A stretch of DNA of 64,000 nucleotides, from IMG/VR virus record IMGVR_UViG_3300017963_000003, positions 124,001-188,000 of that record. One strand, given 5' to 3'. Each line of letters opens with the position of its first letter. Position 1 is the first letter of the stretch. Positions 47,963-58,072 of this stretch are shown one piece after another. The position numbers were made by a program, and so were the translations under genes. This stretch comes from a virus. Below the pieces are notes generated by a model. It searched no databases and had not been told where the DNA came from. It saw only the letters and a list, made by a program, of their open reading frames with translations.

Positions 47963-50941
47963 CTACCAATCTGCATCGCTGCGACCACCCGCGCCGTACT
48001 CACCCCACGGGATGGACTCGGTGTCCACCATCGGCTCTTCCTCGGCGTCGTACCACTCCTGGAACAGATCGAACCATCCCTTGTCGGCCATCACCTGATC
48101 CAGGATCTCGCTGACCTCTGTCTCCCTGACGGGATAGAAGTCGCCAAGGATGTACGGCAGCTCGTCGTAGACCTTGCGCGGACCAAGCGCGACCAGGGCA
48201 TCGTAGATATTCTCAGCGCCCAAGGCCTCCTTGGACGTCGCGTTCTTGTGATCCGTACCCGGACGAGGACGACCCCGGCTGACGCCCCACTGGTTGATGG
48301 AGAACCCGTCGTTGACCAGGTGCTTGTACCACTGGTCACGGGAGCACGTCGGCAACCGGCGCAGGATGTAGTTCTTCTCGATGTGCGAGTAGGGGCGAGG
48401 GAAGGTGTCGTAGCCTAGCTCCTCGGCCTCTACCATGTCTCCGAGCACGAGATCGTATCCAGGAGGGGTCATCCTGACCAGCTCGAAGTCCTCTGGGTCT
48501 TCCTCCCCGGAACGCTGACCCATGCCCTCCATGTCCCTGACCTGATCGGCCAGGTCCGTGGCGGCGGCTTTCTGCCCCAGCTTACCGCGACTCTCCAGGA
48601 TGGAAAATATCGCAGCCCCTACGATGGGGCTGTGCGAAGTGGCCGCCATCTCAGCCAAGTCTTCGTCCGACAAGCCCTGAAGCTGGTCAGCGGCTGCGGA
48701 CACGTCCCGCATGAAGTCGTCCACATCCTCCGGCAACTCAGACGACCACTCCCAGAACTCCTCGCCCTGCGCAGTCTTCTGCGCGTGAACGAACCGCTGC
48801 CAGTACCGAGGGTCGACCTCATCAGTCGGGATCTCCGGCATGAAACCGCCCTTGAGATCCTTGAGCAGCGCATCTGCGGTACGCTCGTCGCCCTCGTCGT
48901 AGGCGTCCTTGGCCTCCTTGGCCAGGTTGGCGTAGTAGGAGAACTCCTCGTCAGTGAACGACTCGGAGCCGGCTTCGAGGTGCCCCAGAAACTCCTCGAC
49001 CTCCTGCACGAACCCCTTGGCAGCCATGCGCTTCCCGAACCGACGACGACCCGAAAGGTGCTCGGCCATCAAGAAAGCAGCCTTGCGGCCCTGGACAGCC
49101 GTGGCAGCGCCCTGACCGAGATAACTCTGCAAGTCCTCAAGCAGGTTGTACCACTCGACCTCTTGCGGAGAGATGTTGAGACTGTTGAGCAGCGGTGAAA
49201 CCGAATCGTACAGCATCTCCACCTGCGTATCGGCATTCGGATTCAACGCAGCCGAGACCTGCTGGACGATGAAGTCGTTCGCCGTGATCTGGTGGAAGAG
49301 GTTGTCGGTCAGGGTGGCCGGCGCGCTCGGTGTCGACATCGGGGTCATCGGGACTCCGGCCCCCTCCATCGGAGCAACCATGGTGGGATCGGTCACGGAG
49401 GTGTCAGCATCCGGCGCCTGAGGCGCCTGAGGACGCTCGACCCTCGTCCCCTCATCCTGCGCGTACTTGGAGGCAGCGCGCATACCTTGCGCGGCCTTGA
49501 CCACACCCTCACCGACCTGGTCCCAGTTGATCTCACCCATCTCGTTGATCCCCGTGTAGGTATCTTCACCGTACACGTCACTGAAACCCTGCTCGGCCTG
49601 GAGCAGCTGACCGAAGTTGGAGATCGAGTTAGAGATTTGAGCCAGCTCAGCCGCACGGGAGAAGTTCATCTCGTTGCCCACGATGTTGTAGTAGGCCCGC
49701 TTGGTAGCGACGTTGTCGAACCCCTCCAAGTCCTCGGCAGGCTCTTCTTCCTCGTTCTTGCTCCACGGCCACGAGAAAGCCTCGCGAGAAGACTCCTTAC
49801 CGGTCCCCTCGTTCTTCTTGCGGTCCCGCTTCACCTCGTCGGCGTGGTCCTTGTTGCGATCCTGCTCACGCTTACGCTCGGGGCTCTTCGGCATATCGCG
49901 CTTGTACGAAGAGTCGAGATCCTTGGGGCTGTGGTCTTTCTCGACCTGCAACCCGTGAGAGTCCTCCTCGGTGGGGCGACCCTCCACGTTCCAGTCCTTG
50001 TCACCAAAGTCCTGCGCGACACGAGACAGGATCTCAGACCACGCGCGCTTCTTGCGTGCCACGTGGACTTCCTTCTCGCCGGGCTGGATGACATCAATGA
50101 TGGTGTCCTCGTACCCGGAGGTCTCCATGCCGGTGCGAGGATCAACGCCATGGAACCCTGCACGACCGCCGTAGAGGTCGGGCACGCGTTCGGTCACGGT
50201 GGCCACGAGGTAGCTGCCGGGGCTGGTCTCGAACAGCACCATGTCGCCTTCCTCGTAGTACACGCCCTGCGGCTCGCCCTTCTCCTCGACCGGGAGGATG
50301 CCGTAGGTACGACGAAGACCCCCAGCGTCCAACCGAACCTGGCGAGGCTGGTAGCCACGCTGGTTGCGCTCAGCCACAGCACGGTCGATCTCGTCCCCCT
50401 CCAGCGGAGGATCATACTGACCCCGGAGCGGCTCCAGCTCGTACGTGGTGTTGCGCTGCAAGATCTCATCCACGGTACTCTGCGCGAGGATGCGCATACG
50501 ACCGTTGTGGATGAGCGTCGACGGAGGTACCACGCTCCCTGCGGTGACGTGCACCGGGAGCACAGCATGGCACTGTACACCGCTCAGAGAGGCGAACTTC
50601 ACGTTGAACTGGATCTCGGCGTCCACCACCGCGTTCTCGTCGTGAGCAGCGTAACGGACAAACTTCGAGGCGCCGTACGTGATGCTGGGACGTACCGGGA
50701 ACTCGCAAGCATCCAGACACGACTGCGCGGTGATCGCAGCTTCCTGGATGTAAGCATTGAGAGAGCGGTCTTCTCCCCGCAGACCCACAGAGGAACGCTG
50801 CAAGAAGATGTCCGAGAGGTCCACCCCGCCAGCCGTCCGCGACATGTTCTCCCGCATGGCCACGATGCGCTTATCGTGCTCCCGGAACAAGGGATGGTTG
50901 GCAACGTGGTTCCTCTGCTTCAGCTCTTCGAACTTAGGCAT
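47963..50941 (-). CDS. Large probable virion protein, 992 aa
   Basis: Start ATG 50941 (MPKFEELKQRNHVANHPLFR). The first 330 residues are structured (beta-rich, VVDAEIQFNVKFASLSGVQC). A charged linker (about 330-420) and a helical Ala-rich region follow. RVAQ (in SEILSRVAQDFGD) and RMAAKG occur at segment borders, similar to the RRIA motifs of the 40-46 kb family. Probably a structural or internal head protein; no family recognised. Confidence 0.6.
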   Translation of the reverse strand: MPKFEELKQRNHVANHPLFREHDKRIVAMRENMSRTAGGVDLSDIFLQRSSVGLRGEDRSLNAYIQEAAITAQSCLDACEFPVRPSITYGASKFVRYAAHDENAVVDAEIQFNVKFASLSGVQCHAVLPVHVTAGSVVPPSTLIHNGRMRILAQSTVDEILQRNTTYELEPLRGQYDPPLEGDEIDRAVAERNQRGYQPRQVRLDAGGLRRTYGILPVEEKGEPQGVYYEEGDMVLFETSPGSYLVATVTERVPDLYGGRAGFHGVDPRTGMETSGYEDTIIDVIQPGEKEVHVARKKRAWSEILSRVAQDFGDKDWNVEGRPTEEDSHGLQVEKDHSPKDLDSSYKRDMPKSPERKREQDRNKDHADEVKRDRKKNEGTGKESSREAFSWPWSKNEEEEPAEDLEGFDNVATKRAYYNIVGNEMNFSRAAELAQISNSISNFGQLLQAEQGFSDVYGEDTYTGINEMGEINWDQVGEGVVKAAQGMRAASKYAQDEGTRVERPQAPQAPDADTSVTDPTMVAPMEGAGVPMTPMSTPSAPATLTDNLFHQITANDFIVQQVSAALNPNADTQVEMLYDSVSPLLNSLNISPQEVEWYNLLEDLQSYLGQGAATAVQGRKAAFLMAEHLSGRRRFGKRMAAKGFVQEVEEFLGHLEAGSESFTDEEFSYYANLAKEAKDAYDEGDERTADALLKDLKGGFMPEIPTDEVDPRYWQRFVHAQKTAQGEEFWEWSSELPEDVDDFMRDVSAAADQLQGLSDEDLAEMAATSHSPIVGAAIFSILESRGKLGQKAAATDLADQVRDMEGMGQRSGEEDPEDFELVRMTPPGYDLVLGDMVEAEELGYDTFPRPYSHIEKNYILRRLPTCSRDQWYKHLVNDGFSINQWGVSRGRPRPGTDHKNATSKEALGAENIYDALVALGPRKVYDELPYILGDFYPVRETEVSEILDQVMADKGWFDLFQEWYDAEEEPMVDTESIPWGEYGAGGRSDADW

Positions 50942-50945
50942 CGCC

Positions 50946-51320
50946 CTACCTTTTCTTTGTCGCAACCGGCATCGCGGTCTTACCTACCGTGACACGCCCA
51001 CCGGGTACCATCGGGGCAGAAGCCGCCTGTACCGTCTGCCGCTCCCGTTGAGATCTCAAATCAGGCTGAACGGGCTTGTTCTCAAAGGACTCCGGACGTA
51101 CGCAAACGACTTTCGTGGAGTCTATGATAATGCCCGGATACGATCCCGCTTCCGGAGGAGACCAGAACCTCAAACCAGGATCACCCTCGTCGGTCCTGCG
51201 CTCCAAGATCCTCGCCCACAACGCCTCCTCGGTATTCTCGGCAGCGAGTACACGAAAAACAGAACCGCTATCACAATACACGATGTAGGCAAAAAGCGAG
51301 TCTGGGCACTTAGTAGTCAA
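50946..51320 (-). CDS. Hypothetical protein, about 124 aa (uncertain non-ATG start)
   Basis: The frame is clear but the start is not: TTG 51320, GTG 51329 and TTG 51335 are possible; GAGGGTGAAGACC favours TTG 51320. Globular N-terminus (LFAYIVYCDSGSVFRVLAAE) and a basic C-terminal tail. No recognised family. Confidence 0.5.
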   Translation of the reverse strand: MTTKCPDSLFAYIVYCDSGSVFRVLAAENTEEALWARILERRTDEGDPGLRFWSPPEAGSYPGIIIDSTKVVCVRPESFENKPVQPDLRSQRERQTVQAASAPMVPGGRVTVGKTAMPVATKKR

Positions 51321-51918
51321 GGTCTTCACCCTCAATGGCGTGAAGGAGGCTCTCCTCCCTCAAAGCAAGGATTGTCTCGTGGTGTACTGCGAGACGGTCC
51401 TTGTGATACGCGTCCAGATCCTGCTGAGAGTAGGCCAACAGGAGAACTCGGTCCCCCACGTCGACACCTTTGTCAGAGGCAAACCCTGCGTTCACCTCGA
51501 CAACACCGTCGCACCCCTCACAGCTCCAGCGATCAACACCACCGACCCGCGTACTCTCTTCCAGGGCCAGAACTTCCCCGTCCCGCAGGAAGATCACGTC
51601 CAGAGGGAAACCCACAGATCCTTGGTGGAAGACCACGTCGCAGTAACCGGGGTACGGGAAATACAACCCCTCGTTCTCTTCGAGCGAAGAATAGCCCTGG
51701 AGACCTTGACGCTTCTCTTGGTCAGTGGCAGCAACCTTGCACTCCACCTTGACGTCCTTGTCCATCCAGCGGGCCTTCACCTTCACCACCTGACGGGGTC
51801 GCATCCTTTCGCCAAGCCGCACTATCCCGCTCTCGAACATGTGGATGTAGGGACGCTCTCCGTCAACGAGCATCCCGAAATCATCCGTATACGTACGAGA
51901 CTGCAACTTGACCAGCAC
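51310..51918 (-). CDS. DUF192-domain protein, 202 aa (GTG start)
   Basis: GTG 51918 has GAGGTAGCC upstream. Residues about 56-160 match DUF192: VECKVAATDQEKRQGLQGYS, then FHQGSVGFPLDVIFLRDGEV and SCEGCDGVVEVNAG. DUF192 is a small beta-barrel of unknown activity found in bacteria and many phages. The N-terminal 50 residues are an added beta-rich part. Confidence 0.75.
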   Translation of the reverse strand: MLVKLQSRTYTDDFGMLVDGERPYIHMFESGIVRLGERMRPRQVVKVKARWMDKDVKVECKVAATDQEKRQGLQGYSSLEENEGLYFPYPGYCDVVFHQGSVGFPLDVIFLRDGEVLALEESTRVGGVDRWSCEGCDGVVEVNAGFASDKGVDVGDRVLLLAYSQQDLDAYHKDRLAVHHETILALREESLLHAIEGEDLDY

Positions 51919-51929
51919 GGGCTACCTCG

Positions 51930-52346
51930 CTACTTGCGCTTCTTCTTACCCTTGGGGGCCTTCTTGGGCTTCGCCGGCTCCTCGGTCTGAGGCGGCTCCT
52001 CAGGCTCCTTCGGCGGCTCCTCAGGCTCCTTCGGCGGCTCCTCAGGCTCCTTCGGCGGCTCTTCCTTGGGGGCCTCGACCTCTTTCTCCTCACGCAGCTC
52101 CTCGATGGAGGGGTGCGCGAGGATCTTGGCCACCTCGGGCAGCGACCTCAGAACCTCCGACGACACGCCCGTCGCCTCGACAAGGTCCACAACACGTGCG
52201 TGCGGGATAACGACGCTCCGGACACCCTCGCGAGCCAGCTTACGCCGCTTGTGCTTGGGGGTCTCGGGAGGAAATTCCACGGGAGGGTAGACCATGAAGG
52301 CCACCTGGCCCTGCCCGACATTCCGTACTCTCAGCGAATCACCCAT
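51930..52346 (-). CDS. Hypothetical protein with EPPKEPE repeats, 138 aa
   Basis: A short globular part (about 1-85) is followed by EEPPKEP units (about 95-118, from tandem DNA repeats near 51980-52060) and a Lys-rich end (KPKKAPKGKKKRK). The tail suggests a flexible, DNA- or surface-binding structural protein, perhaps a head decoration or tail component. No family recognised. Confidence 0.6.
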   Translation of the reverse strand: MGDSLRVRNVGQGQVAFMVYPPVEFPPETPKHKRRKLAREGVRSVVIPHARVVDLVEATGVSSEVLRSLPEVAKILAHPSIEELREEKEVEAPKEEPPKEPEEPPKEPEEPPKEPEEPPQTEEPAKPKKAPKGKKKRK

Positions 52347-52361
52347 CGGGGGCTCCTTTCA

Positions 52362-55300
52362 CTACTGAAGAAGGCTCGAAAAGCTCTTGTTGCTCGCGAG
52401 ACCAAAAAGATCCCGCGCCTCTTGCATCGTCATGCCCAGCTCGGTGAGCAGACGCTCCGCGAGCTTGCTGGCCTTCATCGACGTCACCTGCTCGGGGCTA
52501 CTGGCCTCGACCGACATCTGCTGAATCTCAGAGAGGATCTGGAACGCACGCTCTTCGTTGGAAAGACCGCTCTCCATACCACTCTCGGGAGTCGGAGGCT
52601 GCACGGGGGCAGTGGGCTTGGCCGGAGCTGCCGGAGCACCCGGAGTCGGAGCACCCGGAGTCGGAGCACCCGGAGTCGGAGCCGACGGTTGCACGGGAGC
52701 AGCGGGCTGCGGCGCCGGGGCCGCCTGGGCCTGCATCATCCTGCGACGGTTGATCTTGCGCAGCACGAGCTTGGCCATGCGCGCTGCCGTCGGAGGGGCA
52801 ACAGGCGCAGCAGGAGATGCCGGCGGTGCAGCAGGAGATGCCGGCGGTGCAGCGGGAGATGCCGGGGCCGGGGTACCCGCAGCAGGGGGTGCGGCAGGGG
52901 CTGCCGGTGTCTTCTGCTGTCCCGGAGTGGTAGGCTTCGCCTGAGTGCCCGGCTTGGCTAGCTGGATCTGGAGGATCTTCTGCTTGTCCTCGGGGTCCAT
53001 CAGATTGATGTCTTCGACAGCCCAACCCAGGGTCTGAAGACCTTGATCGCCCGCACCCATCGGGGCGCCCTTGGGAGCCGGAGCCCCACCAGGTACCGCA
53101 GGTGCAGGAGCGCCAGGAGCGCCAGGAGCGCTAGGAGCAGCCGGAGCGGGGGCCGGGGCCGCAGGTGCCGGAGCTGCCGGCTGTGCTGCCGGGGCTGCCG
53201 CCTGGGCCTCTCGACGCGCCCTCAACCACGCAGCGCGACGAGCAGCCTTCTCATCCTTCTTGGGACCAGAGGGCTTCTCATCCTTCTTGGGACCAGAGGG
53301 CTTCGACTCGGAAGTGTCACCCTTGGACAGCTCCTTGCCGTAACCACCCATGTAGTCCTCCCAGTACTTCTTGGCGCCCTCATCGACAGCCTCGACGTCA
53401 CCCTCAGGGTCCGCATCGCCTTCCTTGTCCTTGCGCCCTCCGCCACCGCATCCGGCCTCAAGGTCGAAAGGGCGACCGCCCCTCCTTGCACTCACGGCCT
53501 GCGGAGCTGCGGCAGCCGGGGTAGCCTGCGCGGGATCGACGGTCCCCTCGGCCTGATCGGCCTCCTCGGCACCGGGCATGCTCGGACGATACTTGCTCCA
53601 GTCGACCTCTTCCCCGCCCAGAGCCAACGTCAAGCCGTGCAGCTCCTCCGCCGACTCGGCTTCGAGGTCACGACTGTAGTTGCCGTCGCCGCCCCAGTTC
53701 TCCTTGAGGCGCGGACCGGCCTCGCGACGAGACTCCTTACCTCCACCTTGCTCCTTGGTCTTGTACCCCTCGCCCTTCATCCAGTTGGCGAGCGCCCACG
53801 GATTGTCCACTCCAGCCTCACCCTTCAGGTCCTTGACCACGCGCTCCCACCCAGAGCCATCCGGAGCTTTGGCGATCCTGTATGCAACACGCACGGCGTC
53901 ACCCGTAGCCGCCTGGAGAGCCTCTTCAATCATCTGTGCAGTCTGTGGGTCGAGTTGCGCCCCTTGCATATACTGAATGACTATGTCGGAGGCCTGCATC
54001 TCGTCCACCCCCTGAGAAACGAGATATTCGATAGCAGCCTGTTCCATCTGATCGTCACCAAGCGCCCACTGGGCAACACGCAGAATGGCCTGGCGTCGAC
54101 CGTACGGGCTAAACCCGTGAAAGTCGGGATCACCGCGATACTCGTCGAACTCGTCAGAGAAAGGCTCATCGTCGGAGTCGCCACGATACTCCAAAACGGG
54201 GTGACCGTCTTCGAGCAGGACCACATTCTCTCCGGCAACGCTACCGTAGCCCTCGGAAGACATCTCAACGAACTCGTCGTAGGCCGACTCAGCCTCCTGG
54301 AAGGTATCACCCTTGTAGACCGTCTCCTGGCCCACGAGAACCTCGTACATGCCCGTCTTGGGCATGAAGACGTTGTTGGCCGCCCACTTGTCTTCGTCCA
54401 TGATGTCGCGAAGGAGGGTCTCACTGGGGCGCGCAGCAGACATCCTACGATAGATGTCTGAGGCATCCGAAGTCGGCTCGGTGAAAGAGTCCACCAGGCG
54501 ACCCATCTTCGCCTGCCCCTCTTCCTCGTCCTTCAAGTCTTTGCCGCCACCCTGAGGGGTGTGGATGACCTTGGCCGGGTCAGAGGGCTTCTCACCGTCG
54601 TTCTTCTTCTTGCCGGGCTCTTCCTGAACCTTGGGGTTGTAGGGATCGGAGTCCTCGGCCCGACGGCGCGCTGCGGCACCTCCAGCGGGAGCGCTGCCGC
54701 TGCCATCACTACCGTCCACCATCGGAGCGCCGTCCTCTTCACCCATCTGGGCCTTGCCAGAGCCGAGCTGACCAGGGCCGCGCTTGGGCTTCTTCACCTC
54801 GTGGAGACCTCGACGACGAGCTTCATGCCCGTGCAGATCGGCATAGTCCTCCAAAAGATCCGCAGCGATGGCATGCCAATCTACCTCGCGCCACTCCACA
54901 TTCGGACCCGGCATCTCGTAGAACGCCTCTTCAACCTGAGGAGCCAGTTCCTGCGGAGAATCAGGCCCCTCCGCCAACTCCATGGCGTAGCGGTATGCAC
55001 CATCATCGTTCATGATCCACAGGTACACCTCGTTGGTGTCCCAGTTCATGTTGTCACGCGCGTTGCGGCGACGAGCGTTCTTGCCGTCCTCCTGGATGCG
55101 CACCACGCGGTCACGCCAGTTGGTGCTGTTCCCGGAAGTATCCGAGCCCAGGTTGGTATCCGGCAAACCACCCCGACCCTCCTCGGAACGAGGACGCTTG
55201 TTGCCGGCCGGGTTGAAGTGCGAGGGATTGTGACTCGTCGAGTCCGGACCCAGGTTGGTGTTGGGCTTTGAGGTGCCCTTCGGGTCCGTCCCCTTCGGAC

Positions 55301-55661
55301 GCTTGTTGATCTCGGGCTTGAACTTACCCTTGGGCTCCTTGCTCGCGGAGTCCTCACCGAGGACCTCAGCAGGTCCACCAGGCAGTTTCACCTGATCGCC
55401 CTGCGTCTCGTTGACGCCAGGAATGGGCATCGCGGCGTTCTTACAAAACGCCGTCACCGCAGCATCCAAGTGGAAAAGGGGAGCCTCGAACGCCTGGTCT
55501 GGTGAATTCTCCGGCGGGAAGACCTCCACCATGTCGGTATCAGCGTTGATCCGAATCAACCAGCCCCCGTGCTCAACCATGCGGTCGTTGAACAACGCGT
55601 GCTTCACGTGGCCCGGATTGACCTTCTGGCTATCAGTGCGCTGCGTCCGTGTTCTTGACAT
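52362..55661 (-). CDS. Large Pro/Ala-rich probable virion protein, 1099 aa
   Basis: ATG 55661 (MSRTRTQRTDSQKVNPGHVK) follows GAGGGATAAA. Structured segments (about 1-80, 190-290, 410-560) are separated by low-complexity linkers: KPNTNLG-type, SGPKKDEKP direct repeats, and a long APAAPAAP-type stretch (about 830-1040) encoded by tandem DNA repeats. RVAQ and RIAK motifs flank structured parts (LRVAQWALG, YRIAKAPDG). A long flexible structural or internal protein is likely; no family recognised. Confidence 0.6.
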   Translation of the reverse strand: MSRTRTQRTDSQKVNPGHVKHALFNDRMVEHGGWLIRINADTDMVEVFPPENSPDQAFEAPLFHLDAAVTAFCKNAAMPIPGVNETQGDQVKLPGGPAEVLGEDSASKEPKGKFKPEINKRPKGTDPKGTSKPNTNLGPDSTSHNPSHFNPAGNKRPRSEEGRGGLPDTNLGSDTSGNSTNWRDRVVRIQEDGKNARRRNARDNMNWDTNEVYLWIMNDDGAYRYAMELAEGPDSPQELAPQVEEAFYEMPGPNVEWREVDWHAIAADLLEDYADLHGHEARRRGLHEVKKPKRGPGQLGSGKAQMGEEDGAPMVDGSDGSGSAPAGGAAARRRAEDSDPYNPKVQEEPGKKKNDGEKPSDPAKVIHTPQGGGKDLKDEEEGQAKMGRLVDSFTEPTSDASDIYRRMSAARPSETLLRDIMDEDKWAANNVFMPKTGMYEVLVGQETVYKGDTFQEAESAYDEFVEMSSEGYGSVAGENVVLLEDGHPVLEYRGDSDDEPFSDEFDEYRGDPDFHGFSPYGRRQAILRVAQWALGDDQMEQAAIEYLVSQGVDEMQASDIVIQYMQGAQLDPQTAQMIEEALQAATGDAVRVAYRIAKAPDGSGWERVVKDLKGEAGVDNPWALANWMKGEGYKTKEQGGGKESRREAGPRLKENWGGDGNYSRDLEAESAEELHGLTLALGGEEVDWSKYRPSMPGAEEADQAEGTVDPAQATPAAAAPQAVSARRGGRPFDLEAGCGGGGRKDKEGDADPEGDVEAVDEGAKKYWEDYMGGYGKELSKGDTSESKPSGPKKDEKPSGPKKDEKAARRAAWLRARREAQAAAPAAQPAAPAPAAPAPAPAAPSAPGAPGAPAPAVPGGAPAPKGAPMGAGDQGLQTLGWAVEDINLMDPEDKQKILQIQLAKPGTQAKPTTPGQQKTPAAPAAPPAAGTPAPASPAAPPASPAAPPASPAAPVAPPTAARMAKLVLRKINRRRMMQAQAAPAPQPAAPVQPSAPTPGAPTPGAPTPGAPAAPAKPTAPVQPPTPESGMESGLSNEERAFQILSEIQQMSVEASSPEQVTSMKASKLAERLLTELGMTMQEARDLFGLASNKSFSSLLQ

Positions 55662-55693
55662 TTTATCCCTCAACCTCGTTGTGGAAACCAACG

Positions 55694-57640
55694 CTACATC
55701 ACGTACAGTTTTCCGTCATCCCCTACATAGAGATACTGCTCACCGAACAGTTGAGCTGCCCGTGACAGGCGCTCGCCCACTTCTCCAACATCGCGATCCC
55801 AGAAACCCGCCCCGTGACCGTTACGGGTCAACCAGAAGTCGTGACCAGCCTGAGCCGACCACATCTCATCCCCTGACCAGTCCGGCCCATGCCCGAGCAA
55901 CGATGCGTACGATTCTAGATCCTCTCGATTCTCCGACTGGAAACGACGACAGTCATCTGCCATCTTAGTCAGAGCTTCAGGAGAGAGGTCCTCTGGTCCG
56001 TAGTTCTCGTCGAGGGGCCGACCACCACTGTCGTCGCTCTCATCGGTCGACGACCAGATGGCGGCTTCGATGTACCCTTCCGTGAAGGAGTCAACACCGG
56101 CCTGAGCTTCGCGGCCAGGAACTCCATCTTCCTCGCGCTGCGCCTCGTAAGGATCGTCAACCGCAACCCCGAGACCTTGAAGACGCGTGCCGTACTCGTC
56201 CCACGCGTCCATGTAGTCCTCGTCCCACATCCAACTATCGGAAGATCCCGGAATGAACGCCAAGATGTAGGCTGCCCGGTATGCGGGGTCGTCCGCATCC
56301 TCTCGATTCTCCGCCGCAAGACCTTCTTCCCACGTTCCGCCTCTGTAAGCGGCATCGTAGTTCCCGGAATTGAAACCCTTGGAAAGCTGCGACCACTCCT
56401 CGTCGCCCCGAGCCTGGCGACTGGCGGAGGGTCCCTCCTCAAAAGGGCGCTCACCCTCCTCGTCGTCCTCATTATCCTCGAATTCTATACCAAGGAACTT
56501 CTCTCGGTTGTACGAATTCTGGATGCCTTCGATCATCTGCCGAAGTTCCGCAGCCGTCGTCGTGAACGCGAAGCCATCGTACGCTTCGGTCAGCGGATCG
56601 TAACCTTCGCGCTCTTCAGTCTTCCACCGCTCGTCCATCTCCTCCGGAGACAGCCGCTCGGAGTCCCAGTCCTCCAGCTCGGCAAAAGCCTCCTGGAGGG
56701 CCTCGTCCTCGCTGCCCCAGCCCTGCTGAATCCACACAGCGGAGGAAGGGGTAAAGCTCGAACTGTCGTGAACGACACCCACGTAAACGGGATCGTCGTT
56801 CAGTGACAGATAAGTATCTCCACCAACTCGTGCTACAGCGGTAGAATCGAACGCCGGGGTCTGCTGGGCGCGCTTACGCGCCTTCGGCCCCGTGGTCCGC
56901 ACACGCTGCTGGGGGACAGGGGCGTCTCCCTCGAAAGGGCGACCCGCCTCGTCTCCGTCCTCCCCACAAAAGGATGGACCGAAATCCATCCCCTCCAGGA
57001 GGTAACGCTCGCCGGAATCCACCTCGTTGATGAGGCCCAGAACGAACCTACGCGACTTCACTTGATGCGGAAGAGGGCCGTTCAGACCGTGGTAGACCAT
57101 CGCCCGGTCGAAGTCCTCCTGAGTGTGGATGTCGGAGGCGATACGCGTCAGATCGGACAACGGCAACGTCGTGTAGCCCTCCTGTCCGATCTGCTCGATG
57201 ACGGCAGCGGCAGCCGAACGAGGGAAGTTGCGCTTGTAGTGATCGTGCAGAATCAAGTACTGCTCCGCAGTGATCGATCCCGTACGATTCTTCTTCCACA
57301 TGCGCTCCAGGTGCCCGTGCAGAGCACGAAGACCCGCGTCCTTGTCCCGGCCAGCATGGCCTTTGACGCGCATGAACGCGTCGTAGACAGACGCCACCGG
57401 GAGCTTCGCGTTCACCTCGGAAGCTTCCGCTTCGAGACGCTCCGCGATGAGCTTCTGTACACGAGCAACGTGCGGGACGTTGAGCCGGAACTCGTTCTCG
57501 TACTCGGCCTCCTTGGCCTGACGCTCTTCCACCGCCCGTGCGTAACGAGACCGAAGACGGTTCGCGTCCACACCATGAACGGAGCGGCCCGAGAGGTCCG
57601 CGAGATCCTGGCATACATTCCTGCCGTATCGGGTTGTCAT
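55694..57640 (-). CDS. Probable virion protein with conserved C-terminal domain, 648 aa
   Basis: Start ATG 57640 (MTTRYGRNVCQDLADLSGRS) with GAGGTAAAACA upstream. The N-terminal 200 residues are helical. The C-terminal 90 residues contain AGHDFWLTRNGHGAGFWDRD, a motif I recall in small phage proteins of unknown role. The repeated RPFEGD / RPFEEG / RPLDEN strings may be linker-borne processing signals. Acidic overall. Confidence 0.62.
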   Translation of the reverse strand: MTTRYGRNVCQDLADLSGRSVHGVDANRLRSRYARAVEERQAKEAEYENEFRLNVPHVARVQKLIAERLEAEASEVNAKLPVASVYDAFMRVKGHAGRDKDAGLRALHGHLERMWKKNRTGSITAEQYLILHDHYKRNFPRSAAAAVIEQIGQEGYTTLPLSDLTRIASDIHTQEDFDRAMVYHGLNGPLPHQVKSRRFVLGLINEVDSGERYLLEGMDFGPSFCGEDGDEAGRPFEGDAPVPQQRVRTTGPKARKRAQQTPAFDSTAVARVGGDTYLSLNDDPVYVGVVHDSSSFTPSSAVWIQQGWGSEDEALQEAFAELEDWDSERLSPEEMDERWKTEEREGYDPLTEAYDGFAFTTTAAELRQMIEGIQNSYNREKFLGIEFEDNEDDEEGERPFEEGPSASRQARGDEEWSQLSKGFNSGNYDAAYRGGTWEEGLAAENREDADDPAYRAAYILAFIPGSSDSWMWDEDYMDAWDEYGTRLQGLGVAVDDPYEAQREEDGVPGREAQAGVDSFTEGYIEAAIWSSTDESDDSGGRPLDENYGPEDLSPEALTKMADDCRRFQSENREDLESYASLLGHGPDWSGDEMWSAQAGHDFWLTRNGHGAGFWDRDVGEVGERLSRAAQLFGEQYLYVGDDGKLYVM

Positions 57641-57684
57641 TGTTTTACCTCGCTCTGCCGCAAAACTTCTCAGTTTCGTTAGAC

Positions 57685-57718
57685 AGTTGTACCACGGGGG
57701 GTTTGCGGAGTTCTAAAC
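57685..57718 (-). promoter_or_regulatory. Candidate late promoter L3
   Basis: TTTAGAACTCC (57717-57707), 12 bases, TGGTACAA (57694-57687), about 45 bases before the 648-aa gene. Confidence 0.45.
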
Positions 57719-58072
57719 TCCAGCCGACCTTTTTTCACTTTTCAGGAGATCGCGCATCAGCTTGCCCATGAAGTACTCAACGCCACACGATTTGCATCTC
57801 ACTTTGAGGGGCAACGTACCGAAAACAGTAGACAGTTGAGCGTCACAACAAGGGCTGGTCACATCCCGACAGTCCTCTACATCCTCGGGACAATCTTGAT
57901 CGGAAGAGGACTCGGCGTCTGGCTCATCCTGAGAAGAAGCTTGACTCCGCGTCTGACGAAGCAGCGCCAGCAACTCGGATAGCTTGGCCTGACGCTCCTC
58001 CCCGTGAGGAGAGGCTTTAATGATGTCCTGGATGGCTTCGTGGAGAGATTCTGCGGAAGGTGGGGTGGGCAT
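57713..58072 (-). CDS. Helical plus zinc-ribbon protein, 119 aa
   Basis: Start ATG 58072 (MPTPPSAESLHEAIQDIIKA), overlapping the upstream stop. Helical N-terminus, acidic linker, then CCDAQ...CKSCG, a zinc ribbon like those of transcription factors. Function unknown. Confidence 0.62.
   Translation of the reverse strand: MPTPPSAESLHEAIQDIIKASPHGEERQAKLSELLALLRQTRSQASSQDEPDAESSSDQDCPEDVEDCRDVTSPCCDAQLSTVFGTLPLKVRCKSCGVEYFMGKLMRDLLKSEKRSAGV

Noticed and set aside
49292-50992. 566-residue plus-strand frame opposite the 992-residue protein
   Set aside because: The minus frame fits the operon, ribosome site and composition; the plus frame is a codon-bias shadow.
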